Positions 1 through 4,452 of a stretch of 6,478 nt of DNA are shown here, one piece after another. This DNA is from an uncultured Actinomyces sp. (GTDB lineage Bacteria > Actinomycetota > Actinomycetes > Actinomycetales > Actinomycetaceae). Each line of letters opens with the position of its first letter. Within the stretch, counting starts at the first letter, position 1. The notes beneath the pieces are model-generated. The model was not told the origin of the DNA. It worked only from the letters and a program-made list of their open reading frames with translations, and did no database searches. The translations under genes and the position numbers were made by a program. Location: contig CAKAPY010000080.1 of NCBI GenBank assembly GCA_916719935.1, positions 1-6,478 on the forward strand. The letters are read 5' to 3'.

Positions 1-409
1 TGGACTTAATGATGTCCGCGATGATGCGATTCGCTTCATGCTTATCGCGTGCCCAGTGAACGATGCCCCCACGTGCGGTGACATTGCGCTCGAATTCTTC
101 CAGAAGTTCAGGGAGTCGGGATTCGACCTCAAACTTGATCGCTTCTGCAGCGTCACGCAGATCTTCCCAGTCGGGCATTTCTGCAACGCGCTGACCACGC
201 TTAGCGCGAATAGTGCGGGTAGCGTGGCCCAGATTGCGACGCATCTGAGTGTTTGCAAGGGTCTTATGCGCGGCCTCGGGAAAAGTAGGACCCCAGCGAA
301 GAGTATCTTCGGGGATCTCAACTGTCGTTCGCCATCCTCCGGTGTGAACCGCAGCATTGGACTCATCGCCCGAGGCAACCCCGGGCATACCGATGAAGGT
401 TTCAGACAT
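1..409 (-). CDS. lutB: LutB-type lactate utilisation iron-sulfur protein, N-terminal part (runs off the window)
   Basis: Open reading frame read from ATG at 409-407 to the window edge, 136 codons with no stop. The protein begins MSETFIGMPGVAS and continues with a LutB-like N-terminal region: a QMRRNLGHATRTIRAKR stretch (about residues 55-71), then MPDWEDLRDAAEAIK and a RGGIVHWARDKHEANRIIADI segment typical of the LUD domain of LutB/YkgF proteins. In this family LutB is a roughly 470-residue ferredoxin-like subunit that works with LutA and LutC to oxidise L-lactate to pyruvate; the C-terminal cysteine clusters would lie outside the window. The start is one base after the lutA stop (TGA-A-ATG), and an AGGTGA Shine-Dalgarno sequence lies in the end of lutA, so the two are probably translationally coupled. 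Identity rests on the partial sequence plus the lutP-lutA context. Confidence 0.87.
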   Translation of the reverse strand, partial: MSETFIGMPGVASGDESNAAVHTGGWRTTVEIPEDTLRWGPTFPEAAHKTLANTQMRRNLGHATRTIRAKRGQRVAEMPDWEDLRDAAEAIKFEVESRLPELLEEFERNVTARGGIVHWARDKHEANRIIADIIKS

Positions 410-410
410 T

Positions 411-1208
411 TCAGATCACCTGTGCGCTTTCTGGAGCGAATGAAATGTTGCCAAGGAAAGGCTTGTCCTTGGTGGATGCAAGAATCTCTGCGAGGTGCAT
501 CGGGCGGATTCCCGAGTTCAGTCGAGACAGGCCGCCACCGACGTGCATCAAGCAGGAGTAATCACCCATGACCAGAACCTCGGCGTGCGTTGACATGACA
601 TTCGAGACCTTGTCGGCAAGCATCGCAGTCGAGGTCTCGGAATTCTTCATGGAGAAGGTGCCACCAAAGCCACAGCAAACCTCTGCGTCGGGAAGGTCAA
701 CAAGGGTGAGACCTTCCACCGCACGAAGCAGGCGGTAAGGGCGATCTCCCACTCGTGCGATGCGCAGTGAGTGACAGGTCGGGTGATATGTCACGGTGTG
801 GGGGAAGTATGCGCCGACATCTTCCAGGCCCAAGACATCGGTGATGAGCTCGGTGAGATCGTAGGTGTGTGCGGCAATCTGCTGGGAGCGCTTTGCGAGC
901 TGATCGTCGCCAACGTGCTCAGCGACGAGTTTTTGCTCGTGTCGGGCGGCACCCGTGCAAGAGCCGGAAGGAACCACAATTGCGTCCCATTCGCCGTCAA
1001 GGACGGGTTCGAAGGTTCGAACGTGGTTGCGAGTGATCTTGGCGGCGTCTTCGAAGTAGCCGGTGTTGGCATGCATCTGGCCGCAGCAAACTTGGCCTTC
1101 CGGGAAGACAACTTCATGGCCCAGTCGTTCAAGCAGCGTGACTGTTGCTTGCGCGGCCTGGGGGAACATAGTGTCTGCAAGGCAGGTCGCAAATAGTGCG
1201 ATTCGCAA
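411..1208 (-). CDS. lutA: LutA-type lactate utilisation Fe-S oxidoreductase subunit (two CCG domains)
   Basis: 265-residue protein with the two tandem cysteine-rich CCG domains that define LutA/YkgE and the related GlpC and HdrB subunits. Domain 1 has C9, C41-C42-G43 and C84 (in PSGSCTG); domain 2 has C145 (in HPTCHSLR), C178-C179-G180 (in EVCCGFGGTFSMK) and C219 (in GDYSCLMHVGG). All eight cysteines are present, so Fe-S cluster binding should be intact. It is slightly longer than the usual ~240 residues. With LutB and LutC it forms the cytoplasmic complex that oxidises L-lactate to pyruvate. The start is TTG at 1208-1206, chosen because MRIALFATCLADT is the family N terminus and GGAGG lies seven bases upstream; no in-frame ATG fits. 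It follows lutP by 195 bases and precedes lutB by one base. GlpC-like or glycolate-oxidase subunits share the domain, but the neighbours favour LutA. Confidence 0.93.
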   Translation of the reverse strand: MRIALFATCLADTMFPQAAQATVTLLERLGHEVVFPEGQVCCGQMHANTGYFEDAAKITRNHVRTFEPVLDGEWDAIVVPSGSCTGAARHEQKLVAEHVGDDQLAKRSQQIAAHTYDLTELITDVLGLEDVGAYFPHTVTYHPTCHSLRIARVGDRPYRLLRAVEGLTLVDLPDAEVCCGFGGTFSMKNSETSTAMLADKVSNVMSTHAEVLVMGDYSCLMHVGGGLSRLNSGIRPMHLAEILASTKDKPFLGNISFAPESAQVI

Positions 1209-1215
1209 GGTAGGA

Positions 1216-1220
1216 CCTCC
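1216..1220 (-). promoter_or_regulatory. Ribosome binding site of lutA, supporting a TTG start
   Basis: The minus strand reads GGAGGTCCTACC followed by TTG. A full GGAGG with a seven-base spacer is strong, and it settles the non-ATG start of lutA. Confidence 0.75.
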
Positions 1221-1241
1221 GTCCGTGTGACTTTTGTCCTC

Positions 1242-1270
1242 ACTGTATTGATAAGAGACAGCCCCGTCAG
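1242..1270 (-). promoter_or_regulatory. Possible internal promoter for lutA-lutB
   Basis: On the minus strand CTGACG (1270-1265, four of six matches to TTGACA) is followed after exactly 17 bases by TACAGT (1247-1242, four of six matches to TATAAT). Transcription would start near 1235, leaving a leader of about 27 bases that contains the lutA Shine-Dalgarno sequence. The -35 box lies inside one arm of the 10-bp inverted repeat 1261-1270/1314-1323, so a protein or RNA structure there could affect it. Both boxes are only moderate matches; lutAB may simply be read through from lutP. Confidence 0.3.
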
Positions 1271-1323
1271 GTAAATGAAGTAAAACTGCGAAATAACGCA
1301 GAAAACTCCGTGTCTGACGGGGC
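1261..1323. repeat. Nested inverted repeat between lutP and lutA
   Basis: Outer arms GCCCCGTCAG (1261-1270) and CTGACGGGGC (1314-1323) are perfectly complementary over 10 bp, enclosing 43 bases. Inside lies a second perfect hairpin, CTGCG (1286-1290) with CGCAG (1297-1301) and a six-base loop; read on the minus strand (the lut direction) that inner hairpin is followed directly by TTTT, which resembles a short, weak intrinsic terminator. Neither outer arm is followed by a T-run on either strand, so the whole is not a classical terminator. Candidate roles are attenuation between lutP and lutA, mRNA stabilisation, or a regulator site. Confidence 0.6.
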
Positions 1324-1344
1324 GCTCAATTGGGCTGAAACTTG

Positions 1345-1377
1345 GTTAATTCGTCATATTCGTATGATCGAATTAGC
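1345..1377. repeat. Long hairpin just downstream of the lutP stop codon
   Basis: Arms 1345-1358 and 1363-1377 pair over about 14 bp (one G-T pair) with a single unpaired base at 1368 and a four-base loop that is TTCG on the plus strand and CGAA on the minus strand. It starts 26 bases after lutP ends. It is AT-rich and has no T-run after it, so a rho-independent terminator is unlikely. It may protect or process the lutP mRNA 3' end, or be a DNA site. Similar short sequences, CAATTGGGC (1328-1336) and CAAATTGGGG (1389-1398), flank it. Confidence 0.55.
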
Positions 1378-1403
1378 GAAGACGCACCCAAATTGGGGTT
1401 GAT

Positions 1404-3089
1404 TTAGTTTGCAAAACTGGCCGGATCGGGCATATACGAACCAAGGTATCCCTGCGATGCAAGGAAAATGAGGACGCAGAGGACCAGTAGGAAAGCGATC
1501 GAGTATGGCGCTGCCTTCTTGAGGATCTCCGCTTCGCTTCCGGGTTCGTTGATTGCAGTTGCGGCAATCGTGAGGTTCTGGGGGGAAACAATCTTGCCGA
1601 TGCCGCCACCGATTGTGTTGCCAGCCAGCAAGGTTGCAGGGTCTAGGCCCGCGATTTGAGCGGCGGTGGATTGCAGGTTCGCGAAGAGTGCACCAGCGCT
1701 TGTTGCCGAACCAGCGACAGCCGTTCCCAACCACCCTAAGATCGGGGAGAGGAAAGCGAAGAAAATGCCCGTCGTCGCAAGCGCAGCGCCGATTGCACCG
1801 GTCTGGCCAGACATATTCATGACGTACGCAAGCCCCATCACCAAGCAGATCGTGAGGATTGAAATCTTCAAGGTCGAGATCGTCTTGAAGAGGGTCGCAA
1901 TTCCCTTTCCGAAGGTCATCGGGAAGCGTCCACCAGAGCTGGTTCTTCCATAAATGAAAGCAACGGCAATCGCGGTAACGAAAATCCACGTTCCGGGGTT
2001 GGAAAGGAATTGGAAGGTGTAGATGGTAGAGGACACAGCCTGACCTTGAGCATCGACGAGGACACCGTGTAATCCGGGAACAGGGATCTTAATGTCGGTT
2101 GCTTTGAAGGCGCTGTCGATATTCACCCCAATCTTCCACAGTTTGGTCAGTGCAATAACGACAACAACGAGGACGTAGGGGAGAAGAGCCAAAGTAATGC
2201 GAGAGCCGTTGGGTCGGTCTTCCTGAGCGTCTTCGGAACGATATTCGTCCGGAGTCTTCGGGGTCCAGACCAGAAGGAATACGTAAGAAGCCGCAAGACC
2301 AATCAATGAAGCTAAGACCGCGGTGAGTTCGTAGGAGAAACCGGTTGTGACAAAATGCCCCGCGGCGGTTGCGATTCCTGAAATTAACGCCAGTGGCCAT
2401 AATTGGGCGACGCCTCGGCCGCCATCGAGAATCCACAGCAGGATCAGGGGCACGAAGCAGGCAATGATCCACGAAAGGTGGCCCATGTCAGCGGCAACAA
2501 GCAGGGGATTTTGTCCGCCCAGTCGGCCGGCAGTTGTTGCGGGAATAGCCATAGCGCCGAAACCGACATTGATCGCGTTACCGACGATCGTTACGACAGC
2601 GGCCTTGACGGGGCGGAGACCTAGCGAAACGAGCATTGCAGCGACGATCGCAACGGGAGCGCCGAATCCTGCTAAGCCCTCAAGAAGACCACAGAAAGAG
2701 AAAGCAACGATGAGAGCCTGAACTCGAATGTCGCCCTTGCCGATCGTATTGAAGACAGCACGGAGGTCTTTGGAACGTCCCGAAACCTCGGTGAGGTTGT
2801 ACAACCACACTGCGGCAATGATGATGTAGATGATCGGGATGAGCGCGAAGACAATTCCTTGCCCCGCGGCAAGAAGGCTCAGAGTGACGGGCATCTTGAA
2901 GCCACCAACTGCGATCAAAATGGCAGCAATCAACGAGATTAGAGCACACCAGTGCGTTTTCACCTTGAATGCGCCAAGAAGGACGAAGAACAGCAGGAGG
3001 GGGAGGATCCCAGCAAGTGCTGTCAAAAATACATTTGAGCCGATCGCCGTTGTCGACGGCGTAAAACTTGCGCTCACTGTTAAGAACAT
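1404..3089 (-). CDS. lutP: L-lactate permease, LctP family
   Basis: 561-residue, strongly hydrophobic integral membrane protein of the lactate permease family (TC 2.A.14), which imports L-lactate (often also D-lactate or glycolate) with protons. Hydrophobic segments are spread over the whole length, for example about residues 21-40, 46-62, 77-96, 122-155, 206-220, 255-274, 299-314, 366-380, 410-424, 438-456 and 529-545, with a charged cytoplasmic-type loop at 276-297. Family signatures are EGLAGFGAPVAI (137-148), the GWLGTAVAGSATSAGALF region (452-469) and GNTIGGGIGKIVSPQNLTIA (490-509). Length is usual for the family (~530-560). Start ATG at 3089-3087 has AGGAG five bases upstream. It is the first gene of the lut operon, ahead of lutA and lutB, which supports lactate as substrate. 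No truncation or frameshift seen. Confidence 0.95.
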   Translation of the reverse strand: MFLTVSASFTPSTTAIGSNVFLTALAGILPLLLFFVLLGAFKVKTHWCALISLIAAILIAVGGFKMPVTLSLLAAGQGIVFALIPIIYIIIAAVWLYNLTEVSGRSKDLRAVFNTIGKGDIRVQALIVAFSFCGLLEGLAGFGAPVAIVAAMLVSLGLRPVKAAVVTIVGNAINVGFGAMAIPATTAGRLGGQNPLLVAADMGHLSWIIACFVPLILLWILDGGRGVAQLWPLALISGIATAAGHFVTTGFSYELTAVLASLIGLAASYVFLLVWTPKTPDEYRSEDAQEDRPNGSRITLALLPYVLVVVVIALTKLWKIGVNIDSAFKATDIKIPVPGLHGVLVDAQGQAVSSTIYTFQFLSNPGTWIFVTAIAVAFIYGRTSSGGRFPMTFGKGIATLFKTISTLKISILTICLVMGLAYVMNMSGQTGAIGAALATTGIFFAFLSPILGWLGTAVAGSATSAGALFANLQSTAAQIAGLDPATLLAGNTIGGGIGKIVSPQNLTIAATAINEPGSEAEILKKAAPYSIAFLLVLCVLIFLASQGYLGSYMPDPASFAN

Positions 3090-3129
3090 GGCTACTCCTG
3101 CATCGGTGCCTGTGGGGTGTCCGTAGCCA

Positions 3130-3147
3130 GATTGTAGGCCTAAAATC
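3130..3147. promoter_or_regulatory. 18-bp dyad overlapping the lutP -10 box, candidate operator
   Basis: GATTGTAGGCCTAAAATC is symmetric at eight of nine base pairs around the TAGG/CCTA centre; only 3134/3143 fail. It covers the candidate -10 box of lutP. Size and symmetry fit a dimeric regulator site, such as a GntR/FadR-type lactate regulator (LldR/LutR), but the regulator gene is not in the window and the sequence does not clearly match a known LldR consensus. Confidence 0.4.
3131..3136 (-). promoter_or_regulatory. Candidate -10 box for lutP
   Basis: Minus strand TACAAT, five of six matches to TATAAT, 41 bases upstream of the lutP start codon. No good -35 is found 16-18 bases further upstream (the closest hexamers are poor), which would fit a regulated promoter. 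Other weaker hexamers (TATAGG, TAGGAT) lie a little upstream in the same AT-rich stretch. Confidence 0.4.
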
Positions 3148-3183
3148 CTATACAGGTAGGAAAATTAAAAGAATTTCATTGTG

Positions 3184-3256
3184 CGCCCCCGACAGGACTC
3201 GAACCTGCAACCTCGGGATTAGAAGGCCCTTGCTCTATCCATTGAGCTACGGAGGC
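3184..3256 (-). tRNA. tRNA-Arg (anticodon TCT)
   Basis: 73-base cloverleaf on the minus strand: acceptor GCCTCCG (3256-3250) with CGGGGGC (3191-3185), one G-T pair; D arm GCTC-AATGGATA-GAGC; anticodon loop CTTCTAA giving anticodon TCT, which reads AGA (and AGG by wobble); variable loop AGGTT; T arm GCAGG-TTCGAGT-CCTGT; discriminator G at 3184. CCA is not encoded (CAC follows). The anticodon stem AGGGC/TCCCG has three G-C pairs in the middle, with A-G at the outer end and C-T next to the loop. The C-T mismatch is, as I recall, seen in other actinobacterial tRNA-Arg(TCT); the outer A-G seems less usual. It lies between the divergent lut and met operons; downstream sequence is AT-rich without a clear terminator before lutP. 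Confidence 0.95.
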
Positions 3257-3281
3257 ACGCCTGCCGCAGTGCGATCAGACC

Positions 3282-3310
3282 TTCATAGTGTACATGTCGT
3301 CGCCCGTCAC
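3282..3310 (-). promoter_or_regulatory. Candidate promoter of the tRNA-Arg gene
   Basis: Minus strand GTGACG (3310-3305, four of six to TTGACA), a 17-base spacer and TATGAA (3287-3282, four of six to TATAAT). Transcription would start near 3275, about 19 bases before the mature tRNA. It is back to back with the metF promoter region. Confidence 0.35.
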
Positions 3311-3312
3311 AC

Positions 3313-3352
3313 TTTCCCAAGTTGTGGGCCGCGTGTGCGCAAACGTGGGAAA
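3313..3352. repeat. 7-bp inverted repeat in the divergent tRNA/metF promoter region
   Basis: TTTCCCA (3313-3319) and TGGGAAA (3346-3352) are perfectly complementary with 26 bases between. The right arm ends five bases before the candidate metF -10 box and the left arm abuts the tRNA -35 box. It could be a split operator for a methionine regulator, or chance. Confidence 0.35.
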
Positions 3353-3357
3353 CACTA

Positions 3358-3363
3358 GATAAT
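3358..3363 (+). promoter_or_regulatory. Candidate -10 box for metF-metE
   Basis: GATAAT, five of six to TATAAT. A start about seven bases downstream falls near 3370, just before the 5' strand of the leader's closing helix at 3373, so the whole structured leader would be transcribed with little extra sequence. No convincing -35 is seen at 16-18 bases; the region there is GC-rich. Confidence 0.45.
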
Positions 3364-3372
3364 GGCTTCATG

Positions 3373-3479
3373 CTTGAAAGAATGTCTGGGCTTGGAGGCC
3401 TCGTGGGATCGATCCGCTCACGAATGTGCAGCTGAACCGTAATCAGCTGCCGGGGCGCGTATAGCGCCAATCTTTCAAG
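3373..3479 (+). ncRNA. Structured metF 5' leader, candidate riboswitch of unrecognised class
   Basis: A perfect 9-bp helix (P1) CTTGAAAGA (3373-3381) with TCTTTCAAG (3471-3479) encloses four hairpins in a row. P2: GGGCT (3388-3392) with GGCCT (3397-3401), ends G-U, loop TGGA. P3: CGTG (3402-3405) with CACG (3419-3422), containing the palindrome GGATCGATCC (3406-3415) and a three-base bulge. P4: GCAGCTGA (3428-3435) with TCAGCTGC (3443-3450), perfect 8 bp, loop ACCGTAA. P5: GGCGC (3454-3458) with GCGCC (3464-3468), loop GTATA. The 3' strand of P1 covers A3477-G3479 of the metF Shine-Dalgarno AAGGA (3477-3481), so a stable P1 should lower translation. Placement ahead of metF-metE suggests sensing of SAM, SAH, methionine or a folate, which is inference. 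It lacks the GGCAACC-type core of SAM-I/SAM-IV and the T-box TGGN bulge context. A novel class or a protein-bound leader are both possible. Confidence 0.6.
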
Positions 3480-3481
3480 GA
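3477..3481 (+). promoter_or_regulatory. metF ribosome binding site, partly inside the leader helix
   Basis: AAGGA, five bases before ATG at 3487. Its first three bases are paired in P1 of the leader RNA, so access by the ribosome should depend on whether that helix forms. Confidence 0.65.
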
Positions 3482-3486
3482 AATAT

Positions 3487-4419
3487 ATGTCTCAGCCTTC
3501 TGACTGTTCTTCTGATCTGACCACCCTGTCTTTCGAGGTTATGCCGCCTCGCAAAGAGAGCCTCGTTAAGCCGTTTTGGCAAACCGTGGAGCGCTTGCTG
3601 TCCGTTTCTCCCGATTTTCTTTCGGTGACCTATGGAGCCGCCGGTCAGGATCGTCACAGTGCGCGAGGGGTTGTTCGTAAGCTTGTGAAGGACAGCCCGG
3701 TTCAACCAATTGCTCACCTCACCTGTGTGGGAACTACTCCCAGCGAAGTGAGCGAAGTTGTGACCGATTATCTCAACGCTGGTGTTCGAACTTTCCTTGC
3801 TCTGCGCGGTGATCCGCCGGTGGGGCGTCCAGATTGGCAGCCCTCTCCCGGGGGAGTGTCTTCGGCAACTGAACTTGTGACCTTGATTCGTTCGATTGAG
3901 GCTGCTCGTTGTGCGCAGTATCCCGGTGCTGCTTTGCGCGCTGCCTTCAAGCCATTGACGATTGCGGTTGCCACTTTTCCCGCGGGTAATCCCGCGGCAG
4001 GAACTTCGCCGACCCAAGAGGTTGAGCGCCTTCTCGTGAAGCAATCTGCGGGTGCTTCCTTTGCGGTCACTCAGCTTTTCTGGGAAGTCGACACCTATGT
4101 GAACTTCCTTGAGAAGGCACGTTCCAATGGCGTGACGATTCCCATCGTGCCGGGAATTTTACCGCCAACCGATATTCGGCGAGTAAACCGCATGACCGAA
4201 TTGACCGGAGTTGTATTCCCCGAATACCTTCGACGCAAGCTCGAGTCAGCATCCTCACCACAAGAAATGTATTCCATGGGAGTCGAAATCGGAGGTCGTC
4301 TTGCTCGCGACCTGCATGACTCGGGTGCTCCTGGAATCCACATGTATACCTTCAATAAAGCGGCTCCTGCACTCGATGTGCTTGATGCTGCAGGCCTTGT
4401 TTCTGCAAGCCAGTGTTGA
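3487..4419 (+). CDS. metF: 5,10-methylenetetrahydrofolate reductase
   Basis: 310-residue TIM-barrel flavoenzyme that reduces 5,10-methylene-THF to 5-methyl-THF with NAD(P)H and FAD, in the cytoplasm; it supplies the methyl donor for methionine synthesis. Seen in order: SFEVMPPR (15-22), whose E17 matches the catalytic Glu28 of E. coli MetF; SVTYGA (46-51); AHLTCVG (76-82); LALRGDPP (104-111) with D109 matching E. coli Asp120 near the flavin; VATFPAGNP in place of the YPE-HPE segment of enterobacterial enzymes; KQSAGASFAVTQLFWE (185-200); PIVPGILP; and GIHMYTFN near the C terminus. Length is normal for the bacterial single-domain form. Start ATG at 3487 follows AAGGA. It is preceded by the structured leader and followed after 33 bases by metE, which uses its product. 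Annotation is secure. Confidence 0.97.
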   Translation: MSQPSDCSSDLTTLSFEVMPPRKESLVKPFWQTVERLLSVSPDFLSVTYGAAGQDRHSARGVVRKLVKDSPVQPIAHLTCVGTTPSEVSEVVTDYLNAGVRTFLALRGDPPVGRPDWQPSPGGVSSATELVTLIRSIEAARCAQYPGAALRAAFKPLTIAVATFPAGNPAAGTSPTQEVERLLVKQSAGASFAVTQLFWEVDTYVNFLEKARSNGVTIPIVPGILPPTDIRRVNRMTELTGVVFPEYLRRKLESASSPQEMYSMGVEIGGRLARDLHDSGAPGIHMYTFNKAAPALDVLDAAGLVSASQC

Positions 4420-4439
4420 CCCGTCCATTTCACGATGAC

Positions 4440-4445
4440 AAAGGA
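4440..4445 (+). promoter_or_regulatory. Ribosome binding site of metE
   Basis: AAAGGA seven bases before ATG at 4453, in the 33-base metF-metE gap. No terminator hairpin or promoter is evident in the gap, so the genes are most likely co-transcribed. Confidence 0.6.
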
Positions 4446-4452
4446 TAAGTAA

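Larger units (their letters stand above)
3257..3372. other. Divergent intergenic region between tRNA-Arg and the metF leader
   Basis: No gene seen. It carries the candidate tRNA promoter, the 7-bp inverted repeat and the metF -10 box listed separately. Confidence 0.6.

Noticed and set aside
38..571. 177-codon plus-strand open frame
   Set aside because: Antisense to lutB and lutA, which have clear family motifs; the product has no recognisable domain.
771..1196. 141-codon plus-strand open frame
   Set aside because: Mirror of the lutA coding strand; no start signal or domain.
1250..1260. ATAAGAGACAG, identical to the last 11 bases of the Tn5 mosaic end used in sequencing adapters
   Set aside because: The other eight bases of the 19-base end mostly differ and coding context continues normally on both sides, so this is probably chance rather than adapter or transposon remains.
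1261..1377. Rho-independent terminator of lutP
   Set aside because: Neither large stem is followed by a T-run on the minus strand; only the small 5-bp inner hairpin is, and it would be weak.
1354..1989. 211-codon minus-strand open frame
   Set aside because: Out-of-frame overlap with lutP, rich in R, C and W as expected from a shifted frame.
3161..3180. AT-rich AAATT/AATTT repeat after the tRNA as a terminator
   Set aside because: The stem would be five A-T pairs only, too weak to call.
3068..3358. Plus-strand open frame of 96 codons whose protein contains PDRTRTCNLGIRRPLLYPLS
   Set aside because: This peptide is the well-known false translation of the antisense of a tRNA gene; the frame runs straight across tRNA-Arg and also overlaps the start of lutP.
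3373..3479. SAM-I, SAM-IV, SAH, cobalamin riboswitch or T-box
   Set aside because: No GGCAACC-type core, no SAH or cobalamin signature, no T-box anti-terminator sequence; the arrangement of helices also differs. A divergent member cannot be excluded without a covariance search.
3475..4044. 189-codon minus-strand open frame
   Set aside because: Antisense to metF, no ribosome binding site or domain.
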